Source: Diphasiastrum complanatum | Taxonomy: Eukaryota; Streptophyta; Lycopodiopsida; Lycopodiales; Lycopodiaceae | Assembly (NCBI GenBank): GCA_029204225.1 | Contig: CM055108.1 | Coordinates: forward strand, 10,548,461 to 10,612,460 | Direction: 5' to 3' | Length of the DNA: 64,000 nt | Shown: in pieces, positions 33,633 to 44,719 of the stretch | How the letters are laid out: each line of letters starts with the position of its first letter | Position numbering within the stretch: position 1 is the first letter of the stretch | The notes under the pieces: model-generated | Seen by the model: the letters and a program-made list of their open reading frames with translations, nothing else | What the model was told of the DNA's origin: nothing | The model's database searches: none | Program-made: the position numbers and the translations under genes

Positions 33633-35339
33633 CTAGTCGTCCCTGTACACGATAGGGATGTCCTCCTCCTCTCTATCACACTGCACCCATCTCCCTTCTT
33701 CGTTCTTTTGCAGCCCTTTATTTTCTTGCTGCCACCAGTAGGAAGGAACGATGTATTCGGGCTTCAAAAGCTCCGAGAATTTGTTGAGAAGAGCGAGATC
33801 GCGGTGCCCGGAGAAGGAAAAGCTTTTCTTCGTGCTGACATACGCATCTAGAAGGTGTAGATAGGCTTCGAGGTTGTGATGACTAGCGAAGTCCAAAAAC
33901 CCCCACTTCAAGTAGGGCGAATTCTGGGTGTTGAGTGCGAGTTCCACGCCCACATGAGAGTATGTCCATGGTAGCTTGTCGATCCATCTACGAAGGACAT
34001 GCAGGTCCTCGTTCAGAACCACGCCCGGTACGTGGGGCACTACATCTTTCTCGTTAACCACCCTCAAAGTTTTGATGCCCAGCTCCTCACACCTCGTACG
34101 GAACAGATCGTTTCCCACCCGGGGCCCAGCAAACGTGAAGACAGTGATAGGGACGACGGTCTCAGAGGCATCTTCTCGGTCTAGTCCATTTCTAACATAT
34201 GGCAGAGTCGATCTGTCACTGAGGTAGTTTGTTGAGCTTGAAACAGTGGACGCTTGAGATCTTCGGATATTGATCTCCGATTCTGCAATGTCATAGGCGC
34301 TGAGAAGAGCCAAGGCGCCACCTAGGCTATGGCCAGTCACGGTGATGCTCAGATCCTCTCCTTCGTATTTCTTCATCAGCCTCCTGATCTCCGACAAAAG
34401 CTGCTCTTGGGCGCTTTCCTTGTTGTACCGGCTACTTTTCTTCTTGGAGGTATAGATGCTTCTGAAACCTCTCTCTACTTTCACGTTCCCAAGCGACACT
34501 ACTGCCTCACCCGGATCAAAATCCGCGGGGCTCAGCCAGTCCTGCAAATTGCGTATCCATTCAGGAATTGTGGCAGTTCCCCTCCAAGCCACCACAATGT
34601 CCCGCCTCCCGAGCCTTTCAATCTCACTAGCGGAGGTGGATACTGCAACAAAGCCCGACCAATTTGAGTCTCGACTCCACGTTTCGGCTGTGTCGCTGCG
34701 GTGAAAGAAACTGGGGAGATTAATTTCGGAAGTTGAATAAAGATACTTGGTGACTTCATAATCTGCTGAGCGTTGCAAGCCCGTCTTCACCAACACCTTC
34801 CTTCTGTTGTATTTGCAGCTTCCGCAGTATTTAGAGTGCTTCTCGAAGTCGAAGGCATCATAGCAGACTTGCGCAAATTCGCCGTACTTGATAAGCTCTG
34901 CTCTGAGGTCTGGGTCTATAGGGTCAAGAAGCCCTTCCCAGTTATTCGCTCCTTGAAGATCCCTCCATCTTCCTGATACTGATGAGGATGTGAAACTCTC
35001 CAGAGATTGAGCCAAATCGAAATCCAGATCTATCACCGGTCCGGACGTCATCGCGGTGGATGCAACAACAACACACGAACCTCGTTTTCTCGAAATATAA
35101 TGGTAGCCATCCTTTTGTGATTCATAATTTATGGGTTGGGCGAAAGAATTGGAAGGGGCAGATCCATTGTTATTTTGCGGATTCTTAATTCGTGTGGCTG
35201 CAACGGCTAAGTTTGTGTACTGTGTGGAATGAAAGCCTGTACATTTGACCACGCTGTTGGCTATGAGGGAGTGGACAGGTACTGCAGTAGCTCTACTTTC
35301 ATTCAGGCCTTGTGCAGGTATTCTTGCCAGCACAGCCAT
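33633..35339 (-). CDS. Class I phospholipase A1, DAD1/PLA1-I type, probably plastidial (copy 2)
   Basis: This is an intact, intronless 568-codon gene with the same translation as the gene at 21497-23203, including Ser338 in GHSLGG, Asp432 and His488, and the Ser/Ala/Asn-rich presumed transit peptide. The two genes face each other, with stop codons about 10.4 kb apart. The shared upstream sequence reaches 678 bp before the ATG; beyond that copy 2 has a 360-bp block not in copy 1 and lacks 150 bp that copy 1 has, so distal regulation may differ. The AATAAA of copy 1 reads AAGAAA here. Identical coding sequence implies recent duplication, gene conversion, or an assembly artefact. Confidence 0.95.
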   Translation of the reverse strand: MAVLARIPAQGLNESRATAVPVHSLIANSVVKCTGFHSTQYTNLAVAATRIKNPQNNNGSAPSNSFAQPINYESQKDGYHYISRKRGSCVVVASTAMTSGPVIDLDFDLAQSLESFTSSSVSGRWRDLQGANNWEGLLDPIDPDLRAELIKYGEFAQVCYDAFDFEKHSKYCGSCKYNRRKVLVKTGLQRSADYEVTKYLYSTSEINLPSFFHRSDTAETWSRDSNWSGFVAVSTSASEIERLGRRDIVVAWRGTATIPEWIRNLQDWLSPADFDPGEAVVSLGNVKVERGFRSIYTSKKKSSRYNKESAQEQLLSEIRRLMKKYEGEDLSITVTGHSLGGALALLSAYDIAESEINIRRSQASTVSSSTNYLSDRSTLPYVRNGLDREDASETVVPITVFTFAGPRVGNDLFRTRCEELGIKTLRVVNEKDVVPHVPGVVLNEDLHVLRRWIDKLPWTYSHVGVELALNTQNSPYLKWGFLDFASHHNLEAYLHLLDAYVSTKKSFSFSGHRDLALLNKFSELLKPEYIVPSYWWQQENKGLQKNEEGRWVQCDREEEDIPIVYRDD

Positions 35340-35535
35340 ATCTGCAATTCACCAAGATCTTCTGTATCGGTTGAGCTATAGCTTAACTCGCTGACAATCA
35401 GAAACGTTTCTTGCTGTTTTCTGGATATATGGATGGGTTTGTGATGGGATAGAATTATCTATCGTCCGTCGGAAATTGGAGTAGAGAGGTGAATGATGGA
35501 CGGACGGGTTTCGGATAATGGGAGAGAGTCATGGT

Positions 35536-35542
35536 TTATATA
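35536..35542 (-). promoter_or_regulatory. TATA box of PLA1 copy 2
   Basis: TATATAA on the minus strand lies at the same distance from the ATG (about 197 bp) as in copy 1. Confidence 0.65.
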
Positions 35543-36017
35543 GGCGAGCTTGGAGTCTGGGCTCTGGACCAAGCAATAATCAACGATCAATGAGAGCGTG
35601 CTACCTTTCATAAATTCAATGGTTGAAAAAGTCAGCAGTTCAAAAGATGAAGCGTATATTGGAGAATTTATTCCAGGCTGGAGCTGCAAAGTTCAATCTG
35701 AGCGTGTGAGGAAGTTGGGAAAAGATAAGAATGGAATTTGGATTCTTGCTCAAAAATAGATATCATTAAATGTTTGACTGCATTTTATAATTTATTATAG
35801 CATATATGAAGTTGAAATAGTTCAAAAGTCAAGTGTGAAAAGCCCCACCTGGTTTCATTGAGGAGTTTAACTTCAAATCCATCACACAAATGAGAATGTT
35901 CAAAAGAAAAAACATGAGTGAAAAATGAACAAAAGCCAAGTGGTTTTTTTTTTGCTTGGCCTTGAGAAGACAAAGCTATGTGTTGAGGTTGCCACGTCAA
36001 TGAAGTTTGGAAGGAAT

Positions 36018-36377
36018 TGAATGTTAAAATATAAACCATTGTCATAGATAAACTATGGTGATGGTCTCAACTTTTAAGGCTTGGACCTTGGTTAAGGGCC
36101 CAACTATCCCACATGTAAGTGATCATGGATACATAGATAATAGCAAATTACATTCGTTGAATGGAAAAGTGTTTTGAATACTTCTATTCTCATCATTGAT
36201 AGGCTCGTACTAGCATGGCTATTCAATATTGGCATGGAGAAGGAGTCGCTTGCATGCCACACTCTATTTTTGCTTTTTTTTAAAGTGGTATGCGATCAAT
36301 CCATAACAAACATGCCCATTTGTGCATCTTCCATTACCCTTAGCGCAATGCTCATTTATATCATGATTAACTGCTTA
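36018..36377. other. Block of about 360 bp found only in the copy 2 upstream region
   Basis: It splits sequence that is contiguous in arm 1 (GGAAGGAAT joined to AGACATG). I see no clear target duplication or terminal inverted repeat, so it could be an insertion in arm 2 or a deletion in arm 1. Confidence 0.6.
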
Positions 36378-36421
36378 GACATGTCGGGCATAAGTATGGT
36401 GGAAACAAGATGCCACTAGCT

Positions 36422-36982
36422 AACCAATAGAAACAATATTGTGGAAGACCCATTTGGAAAAATATCCATGAGTGAAGTTTGGATCATTTAGAACATTGGG
36501 ATAATTAAATTACACTTTAGACTGCAAGGTGTTGTTGAATATAAGAGTTCCAACTAAATGAACTTGGATGAAATCCACTTCATTTAGATTTTTTGGAGCC
36601 CTCACAAAATGTGGCAATAACGTCTTCTTTTGATCCATACCGTCGATTACGAGACCCAAATACTTTTGAGAAAACTCCAAACCATTTTTCTTGTGCTTGG
36701 CAATCTTTTGTCTTTCTGTAGTTTGTAGCTCTCTGTGAATTTGAAGTGACTTCGTAATGTCCACTAAAAAAATCACACAAAAAAAAATGATTTAGTAAAT
36801 TGAAAGCGTGAACGAAAAATCAAACTAGATGTTTAAAAAAAATAACAAAATGTAGTATCTACCAAATACCTTCTTCTTGTGGACTTTTGGCTTGTTCTCT
36901 GAGCGCTTTTAACTGTTCGCATATGCTACAGACAAACATTCTGGATTTTTTTCGGAATTTTTACCAGACCAAAATCTCTCTT
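36422..36982. other. Unrecognised stretch outside arm 2
   Basis: It differs from the sequence outside arm 1. The minus-strand frame 36776-36510 has 88 codons but no recognisable domain. Confidence 0.35.
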
Positions 36983-37650
36983 TCACAGTTTCATGGAATA
37001 AGAATAACCTAAATGTTGAATATTATTCGACATTGCAAAATCTTTGTACATCATGAATATTTCCAATTTTGAGAAATTGTTTGGAAGGTGAAAATATAAA
37101 AAAATCGGGAGTTTTTCAACATGCACATCTATAAAATGCATCAACCATGCTTTCGCAGTTAAGTAATCTGCCGCCATTGATTCTATCTTGTAGTAGACTA
37201 AGGATACCTCCTTGCTTTGCACTTTCTCTCTCAAATAGTGATATCTAATTTCTATATGTTTGCTTCGAGAATGAAATCTCGAATTGAGAGGAGAGCTATG
37301 GTGCTTTGCATGTTGTCACAAAAGATGGTTGTTGGATGTGACTATGCAAGGTTGATTTCTGCTACCAGGTGTCTCAACCAAATTGTCTCCTTTGTAGCAT
37401 TCGTGGCAGCAATGTACTCTGATTCAGTTGATGATAATGCTACTGAGGTCTACTTTTGGCTGTTATAGGAGATCGGGCCTTGATTATATAAAAATACAAA
37501 TCCAGAAGTAGACCTTCTGGTATCGATATCTCCTACCCAATCCGCATCTGTGTATTCTTCAAGTATGTTGGTAGGTTGGCTGCCTCCATAACTGATGCTA
37601 AGATGTTTGGTTGTCTAGATGTACTTCATGACCTTTGCGAGCGCTTTCCA
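36983..37650 (-). pseudogene. Copia RNase H fragment
   Basis: Minus-strand reading gives the RNase H block (ALSSTESEYIA-type, then CDN, then REKVQSKEVSLVYYK and ADYLTAK), with stops and frameshifts. It is closely related to the minus-strand Copia fragment at 55140-56944. Neither reverse transcriptase nor an LTR is attached. Confidence 0.65.
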
Positions 37651-38312
37651 ATGGTTTAAAAGCTGGCTGAGTGAACTAATCGAACTTAGTTCATACAAAA
37701 TTTTTCCGAATATTCATAAATAATATTTTTAAAAAAAAATTAAAACTATCTAAATTGAAAACCATATACCATTCTTTTCAAATGACCATTCAAAGACACT
37801 AATTTGATGTCCATTTGTTGTAGATGAAATCCATAATATGTGGAAAGTGCTACGATAGATCGTATCATGTGCATCTTGCCTATAGGAGAAAATGTATTAT
37901 CATACAAAGATTTTCAGTCCCTTTTATCTCCTTGCTTGTAGATCCAAAAATAGTGGTGTTATAGCTTGATGGAAAGCTTATGATCTGCACTTTCCGTAGA
38001 AATTGAAACCAAATCAATCTGATGTGTCTATCAAGAGTTATAAGCTCTTAAAGAGGATAGGGATAGGTCCAAAATCTGAGTGACAACATTTTGATTTGAT
38101 TCAACCTTGCTTCATTCTGAATCCATTGTTTTGAGCATCCTACACAAGAAACTGAAGATCAAGACTAAGTTTGAAGTAATTGAACACCCTTTGAGCCTTC
38201 TGAGTATCAATAGTATTTTCTTTTGAAGCATTTCACACATGCCAAAAGTAGGATTTAAACTAGCCAAAGTGTCTCAATCCACTTTGTGTGTCTAATCTAG
38301 ATAACTTGTCTT
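37651..38312. other. Gene-free stretch
   Basis: AT-rich sequence between two Copia fragments of opposite orientation. Nothing recognisable. Confidence 0.35.
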
Positions 38313-40773
38313 GTGGAATATTTGAGATCCATCTCAAATACAGTTGCAAGTGTTTCACATAGGAAGGGAGTACATCCCAGTATTGGTGGTGCAACATGTT
38401 TTGTCACCTTTATTGATGACTTTACTAGATATACTTGGTTGTATCTACTTTCTTCAAAGGCTATGGTTTTTTATCACTTCCTAATCTTCAAAGTTTATGT
38501 TGAGAAACAGTTTTCTTTCAAAGTTAAAGCTTTAAGATGTGATGGAGGAGGTGAATACATCTCCAACAAGTTTCATGAATACTGTGAAGGTGAAGGAATA
38601 AAGAGAGAGTTTTCTTGTGCTTATTTTCCATCTCAAAATGGAGTTGCTGAGAGGAAAAACAGATCTTTATGTGAATGTGCTAAAGAAATTTGAGTTGAAG
38701 CTTCTTTGCCTATTGAATATTGGGATGAAGCTATAAATTGTGCAAACTATTTGTGCAATAGATTACCTCACAATGCACTTGCTGGAAAATCACCTTTTGA
38801 AGTCTTGTTTAAGAAGAAACCTAAGGTAGATCACCTTAGAGTTTTTGGTTGTGCTTGCTTTGTTCATGTGCCCTTGGAAACAAGGAAAAGAGATGATCCT
38901 AATTCTATTAAAGGGATCATGGTTGGATATGCATCCAACAAGAAAGCTTATAGAATCTATGTTCCCTCTACTTCAACTATAATTGAGAGTAGGGATGAAA
39001 TATTCCATGAGGATCAAAAATACATTCTTGAGAAGGACGAGTTCAAAGATACTCCAATCATCACCCTTGAAGACTATCATGGAGAGATGGGTTCGAGAAT
39101 TGAGGAGGAGTCACCTCAAATCTTTTCACAAAGGAGATCTCAAAGAGAAAGATCCGAGCCTAGGAGGCTTACCTATGAAGATAGAGGCAAGCAAGTGGAA
39201 ATCAACTCCACTAATTGTGCTTATTTTATTTCTCATGAGGAGCCAAAGGATGTATATGATGCACTCAACTCGAAGGAATGATACTTTGCCATGAAGGAGT
39301 AATATGATGCTTTGATGGCCAATAAGGCATGGGAGCTTGTGGATCTTCCATCCAACAAGCACACCATTGGTTGCAAGTGGGTTTTTCAAGTCAAGTATAA
39401 TCAAGATGGCACAATCAACAAGTACAAGGCTAGACTTTGTGCTAAAGGTTTTTCTCAAGTTTATGGACTTGATTATGAGGAGACTTTTGCTCCAGTTGCA
39501 AAGATGGTATCGAATCATAATTTTTGTTGCTTGTTTTTTCAATTGGCAAGTTCTTCAACTAGATGTCTCTAATGCATTTCTAAATGAATATCTAGAAGAA
39601 GAGATTTATATGGATCAGCCTATTGGGTTCATCCATGACAAAGACAAAGTTTGCTTGCTCTTCAAAAGTCTATATGGACTAAAGCAAGCTCCAAGGTCAT
39701 GGTATTCTCGACTTAACACCTTTCTTGAGTCACTAGGATTTAATCTTAGTAACTATGATCCTTCCTTATATGTCAAATGTTTTGATAAAGATATTGTCAT
39801 CCTTCTTATTTATGTTGATGATATCATTTTGATAGGAAGTTGTATCGAGTTAGTTGAGGAAACCAAGATTGCACTTGGAAAAGAATTCAAGATGCAAGAT
39901 CTTGGAAAAATTCAGTACATTCTAGAATTAGAGATTGACTTTCTAAAAGATAAAGCCTTTATATGTCAATCCAAGTATGCTCTTTCAATGTTAAAAAAGT
40001 TCAATATGTTAGATTGTAAGAGTATAGAAACTCCTATGGAGCAAAATGTAAAAGACCCTAACAAAGGTGATGAAAGATCCTTCGTGGACATCACACTTTT
40101 TAGAAGTCTTATAGGCTCCTTAATTTGGCTCACAATAAGTAGACCTGACATAAGCTTTAGTGCTCATAAGTTGAGCCAGACTATGCAAAATCCTATTATT
40201 TATCATTGGAAAATGGCCAAGAGAGTACTTAGATATATATCTTCAACTTTTGATTATGGTTTATTATATAAAAGTGAAGATCTTTCTATTGTTTGTTATT
40301 CTGACTCGAATTTTGCAAGTGATAGAGCAGATCGAAAATCTACAAGTGCTTATGTCATATATCTTGGAGGAAACTTGATATCTTGGCTTTCCAAAAAGCA
40401 AGATACTGTATCATTCTCATCATGTGAAGCTGAGTATAAGGCACTCACTACAACAACAAAGGAAGTGCTTTGGATCAAGAGGTTACTAGTGGAGCTAAAG
40501 ATAATCATGGAAGAGGATCTACCTATGATCATGTGTGACAACATTTCAGCCCAAGCCCTTGCCAACAATCCGATATTCCATGCAAGGAACAAGCATATTG
40601 AAGTTGCACATCACTTCGTAAGAGAGAAGCTCATTAAAGGTGAAATCTACTTGGAGCACATCAACACATCATCTTGTATTGCTGATATGCTCACCAAACC
40701 TTTGAGCAAAAGTTCCTTCATTTATCCTATGTCTTCTAGACACATCCATCGTTTATCACTATACAAGTGCTAA
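38313..40773 (+). pseudogene. Copia pol fragment: integrase, reverse transcriptase, RNase H
   Basis: The order is Ty1/Copia: integrase core (TFIDDFTRYTW, CDGGGEY, NGVAERKN) at 38390-38690, integrase C-terminus to 39280, then reverse transcriptase and RNase H. The reverse transcriptase starts at [11 protein letters not shown] (39330). A frameshift near 39510 moves the frame, after which it is open to 40773 with the YVDD box at 39811-39822. The RNase H has SSCEAEYKAL and HIEVAHHFVREK and ends at ADMLTKPL. In-frame stops are at 38691, 39279 and 39300. The gag, protease, zinc-binding integrase N-terminus and both LTRs are missing. The right end abuts the PLA1 pseudogene at about 40822. Confidence 0.88.
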
Positions 40774-41927
40774 CAGTTAGCAGTGACCATTGGTGTCATG
40801 TGACATGGACATCAACAGTAGACATGTGGAGTCAAGATTGAAAGGCTGGAAAGGTGGGACATTGTGGTGGCTTGGAGGGAAACTGCCACAACTCCTGAAT
40901 GGATCTGCAATTTGCAGGACTAGCTGAGCCCCGCGGATTTTGATCCGAGTGAGGCAATACAATCGTTTGGGAATGTGAAAGTAGGGAGAGGGTTCAGAAG
41001 CATCTATACCTCCAAGAAGAGAAGGACCGGTACAACAAGGAAAGCGCCCAAGAGCAACATTTGTCAGAGATCAGGAGGCTGATGAAGAAATACGAAGGAG
41101 AGGATCTAAGCATCACCGTGACCGGCCATAGCCTAGGTGGTGCCTTGGCTCTTCTTAGTGCCTATGACATTGTAGAATCGGAGACGACCAATATCCGAAG
41201 GCCTCAAGTGTCCACTGTTTCAAGCTCAGTAAACTATCTTAGTGAAAGATCGACTCTGCCATATGCTAGAAATGGACTAATCAAGGAGATGTCTCTAAGA
41301 CCGTCATCCCGATCATTGTCTTCACGTTTGCTGGGCCACGGGCGGGAAATGATGAGTTCGGTACGAGATGTGAGGAGTTCGGCATCAAAACTTTGTTGAA
41401 GATTAAAGGCTGACTGCTGCCTGTCAGCCTTTCACCATGTTGAAGATTAAAAGCTGACTATTGTCTGTCAACCTTTCACCTTGATTTAAGGAACAACTAG
41501 CCACCTACGAAGCTGGAAATCAGCTCCTACCTTTGTCCTGTTGTAAACAAACTTGATTTTAGGAATTACCATTAGGTAGTGATAGGTGTAATCAAGCCAT
41601 GAACTTAGGCTTTAGTTGAGGCAACTAGAATAAAAGGAGGTGCAACGATTGGGCACCTTGTATAAACGGAAAGAGTGTGTATGGGAAAGCTACTGCTTAG
41701 AAGTTGTGTGTGTTCCATTATTATGTGATAGCTAGTGTTTGTGCAAGTGTTCTTAGAGTCTGTTGTAGCATTTGCATCTTCATTTATGGGTGCTATTTTT
41801 GCTGTCATGATTGTTATGTTTCTTTCAATAAGATTGTCCAACAAGAATGAGCTACGTTAATGTCTGAACATAATTGTGTATGCTGTTGATTTTCTGTTTG
41901 CATCTCTATTATTTTGCTTCTTTATCA

Positions 41928-41940
41928 TGGTATCAGAGCC
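41928..41940 (+). promoter_or_regulatory. Primer-binding site (initiator tRNA-Met type)
   Basis: TGGTATCAGAGCC directly follows the LTR end. It is the usual Copia primer site. Confidence 0.9.
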
Positions 41941-42015
41941 TAAGTAGAGATAGGCTGAGTGTAGTGTCATATATTGTGGCTGGAGGAGTGTGCCCCTCTG
42001 TGCTTGTTGAAGTTC

Positions 42016-42920
42016 ATGTCAAGTGTAGGATCTTCATTTCTATCGCTCAGACCTGCTCTATTCAATGGAGTTGGATTCGATGGATGGCAGCAAACCATGT
42101 GCCTCTATCTCAGAGGTGAAATGGTGTATGAGGTAGTGGATGGAACAAAAGTTAAAGCTGTGCTTGGACCTCAGCCAAGCAAGCCTCAGTAGAATGAACT
42201 GATCGAATGGACACGGAAGAACAACAAAGCCATAGCATGTATCACCCTCTGCCTTGCACCTAATGTGAGAAACATGATGAAGTCTCACATGACTCATAGC
42301 AAGGATCTCATGGAAGCCTTGCAAGCCACTTATGGGAGAAATCAGAAATGGATGCCTTGCGCCTGGAAGTTGCTCTAGATGAGCTGAAATTCATTGAAGG
42401 AGAAAGCCTTCAAGACCATCTTACCAAGATGGAGGACCTGTTCAACCAATTAGTGGAGCTAAGTGAAACTTCTGCTCTCAAGGAAAGCCAAAAGAAGTTG
42501 AAGCTATACAAATCTCTATCCAAATTGTGGACAAGCATAGTTGAGATGCTGATTGCTACCAAGCGTAGAGAGTCATGAAGTTTTGTGGTCAGCACTTTGC
42601 TTAACCTGAAAACAATATCTAGCTTGCAAAATGGATCTTCAAGTATTGAGCAAGCTTGGTTTGCAAAGAACAAGCAAAAGCCAGCATCAAGGAGATGAAA
42701 TCAGCCAAGGAGTGATGGTAAGAATCACTCAAAGACCTACCCATCCAAGCACAAAGGTATTAAATGTTGGAACTACAGCGGCTTTTGGGCATGTGGCCAG
42801 CCAATGTCCAAGTGAGATTGAGGAGGAAGAAGTGGACAAATGGTGGAAATGGTGGAAGCACAAGAGCCTATGGAGGAGGTTAACTTCATGGAGGAGCTCA
42901 TTTTGGATGAACCTACAATG
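42016..42920 (+). pseudogene. Copia gag of the non-autonomous element
   Basis: The reading begins MSSVGSSFLSL and shows the gag start (LFNGVGFDGWQQ, YEVVDG). It has a stop at 42190 and a frameshift near 42345, then the UBN2-type helical part (MDALRLEVALDELKFIEGES, LPKMEDLFNQL-like) to 42578. A decayed zinc knuckle (FGHVASQC) lies at about 42785. Protease, integrase and reverse transcriptase are absent. Confidence 0.75.
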
Positions 42921-43521
42921 ATCAAGGATTCAGGTTGATGGAGGAGTGTTGAAGATTAAAGCCTGAATGCTGCCTATCAACCTTTCACCATGTTGAAGAT
43001 TAAAAGCTGACTACTGTCTGTCAACCTTTCACATTGATTTAAGGAACAACTAGCCACCTACGAAGCTGGAAATTAGCTCCTACCTCTGTCCTATTGTAAA
43101 CAAACTTGATTTTAGGAATTACCATTAGATAGTGACAGGTGTAATCAAGCCATGAACTTAGGCTTTAGCTGAGGCAACTAGAATAAAAGTAGGTGCAACG
43201 ATTGGGCACCTTGTGTAAAAGGAAAGAGTGTGTGTGGGAAACCTACTGCTTAGAAGTTGTGTGCGTTCCATTCTTATGTGATAGCTAGTGTTTGTGCAAG
43301 TGTTCTTAGAGTCTGCTGTAGCATTTGCATCTTCATTTATGGGTGCTCCCTCTGTTGTCATGATTGTTATGTTTCTTTCAATAAGATTGTCCAACGAGAA
43401 TGAGCTCAGTTAATGTCTGAACATAACTGTGCTGCTGATTTTCTGTTTGCATCTCTATTATTTGGTTTCTTTATCAAACTTTGAGGGTGGATCTGCATGT
43501 TCAACACTCTGGTGTGAGCAT

Positions 43522-43770
43522 TGTTGGGTTTGGCTACCAAAAAAACTACACTGGATACCAAGATATACAATCTACAAGAACAGTGCAGGACTTCTTATTT
43601 GATTGCAAGGAGTGTGTACATGCCTCCTCCTTTTATAGGAAGAGGAGGAGCCTGTGTATGCCATGAAGTGGGTGCTTGGGATCTCCACATAAGAAAAAGG
43701 TTCTAAGGATATTGATGAGGTCAGAAAACGCACTTGTGTTTTGCTTGAAACCAACAATCCCTCCCATAAT
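43522..43770 (-). mobile_element. Short LTR-like sequence with adjoining polypurine tract
   Basis: The ends TGTTGGGTTT and GAAACCAACA form an imperfect inverted pair, 235 bp apart (43522-43756). On the minus strand a purine tract (TATGGGAGGGA) directly precedes the TGTTGG end, as for a 3' LTR. No coding sequence or target duplication was found. Confidence 0.45.
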
Positions 43771-43944
43771 CAAAACATCTATCAAATCAATCATATGACT
43801 ATTAAATTCTTCTTATGCTTCATCGTTCTGTATCTTATGATATATCATGCCCCTTTATGCCCTATGTGTATGCCTTGCACACCCTAAACATGCATATTGC
43901 ATGCCCTATATGGCAAGTCCATGCATTTCATACACCCTTTCAAA

Positions 43945-44605
43945 AATTCGAAGACTACTAGAGGCTATACCCTTTGAGTTCAAAAGTTAAAGCTCTATTT
44001 CCATTTTTTATTTTTTTTAAAGACATGATATGTAACTCCTTCCATGCTTAGCATATTTTTTTTCATTTAATATTTAAAATGTAATTGATTTTTTTTTTTT
44101 AGTTTTCATGCTAAGCATAATTTTTTGTGTTGAAACTGTCCGTTGAGGATGATCCTACAAAGACATTTAAAAGAAAGAATGTCGATGATCCACCATCTTT
44201 CTAGACTATCTAGAAAGGAAATTGTATAAAAATCTCTAATCTTAAAAAAAAAAAAGTTTACACACCATTTTCATTGTTGATATCTCTTACCAACTTCAGA
44301 TGAAGAATTTTCTAAGTGATGAATCTACGTTTAAATAAATTGGAGTTCAATTATTCTTGCAAGGTTTTGTAGAATGCACAATTTCTTTTATTTGGAAAAT
44401 GTTTTTCACTCAAGCTAGAAATTGACAACTATGCAGAAATTAAAAAATGTCATATAATTGTTATTAAATAATCATTGATTCTATTTTGATTTGTTTGATG
44501 TGCTATGTTTTGCATTGACTTTAGTTTAAATTTTATTGTTTTATTAGATTGTCTAAATCAATCTGTTAATTTTTTTTGTTCGAGTGTAAATCAAACATTC
44601 CGTAA
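43945..44605 (+). repeat. Dispersed repeat, second copy
   Basis: Collinear with 29807-30600, but more diverged and with internal deletions (for example around 44090-44160). Confidence 0.75.
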
Positions 44606-44719
44606 GATGTTGACATGTAACTCAAGAATTAACAGTCATATTGCTATCCATCCGGTTTTACAAGGTTTATTTACAATATATAGCAGGGCTTGATGGTTTG
44701 TGTATAATGCAAATGTTTG

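Larger units (their letters stand above)
31069..36421 (-). repeat. Inverted repeat arm 2, carrying PLA1 copy 2
   Basis: It is the near-identical reverse complement of arm 1 over 31069-36017. An extra block of about 360 bp (36018-36377) follows, then about 44 bp that again match arm 1 (TAGACATGTCGGGCATAAG and GTGGAAACAAGATGCCAC), ending at 36421. The inner edge at 31069 is not a sequence break in the third segment, which continues through it. Confidence 0.93.
41394..43476 (+). mobile_element. Non-autonomous Copia-type LTR element with gag only (2.08 kb)
   Basis: The 5' LTR (41394-41927, 534 bp) and 3' LTR (42947-43476, 530 bp) both start TGTTGAAGATTAAA and end TTTATCA. AACTT flanks the element on both sides (41389-41393 and 43477-43481), a 5-bp target duplication inside the PLA1 pseudogene. 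A primer-binding site for initiator tRNA-Met follows the 5' LTR and a purine tract (ATGGAGGAG) precedes the 3' LTR. The internal 1.02 kb holds only gag. Each LTR begins with a near-tandem duplication of the TGTTGAAGATTAAA-GCTGA-CTTTCACC unit, about 50 bp long. Confidence 0.92.
40822..43492 (+). pseudogene. PLA1 pseudogene (third segment), split by an LTR element
   Basis: The parts 40822-41393 and 43482-43492 match PLA1 codons from about 220 to 430, that is, positions 22154-22780 of copy 1. Breaks seen are an internal deletion of about 45 bp near 40832, a TGG-to-TAG stop in the CAGGACTAGCTG context (about 40921), and small indels near 41020 and 41290. The nucleophile motif [16 protein letters not shown] is still readable at about 41118-41166. 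The element at 41394-43476 interrupts it with an AACTT duplication. The rest of the coding region is missing; the 3' flank resumes at 48561. Confidence 0.9.

Noticed and set aside
41061-41399. A small lipase gene with an intact GHSLGG motif
   Set aside because: It is a piece of the third PLA1 segment with an upstream stop and frameshifts. It ends in the LTR of the inserted element.
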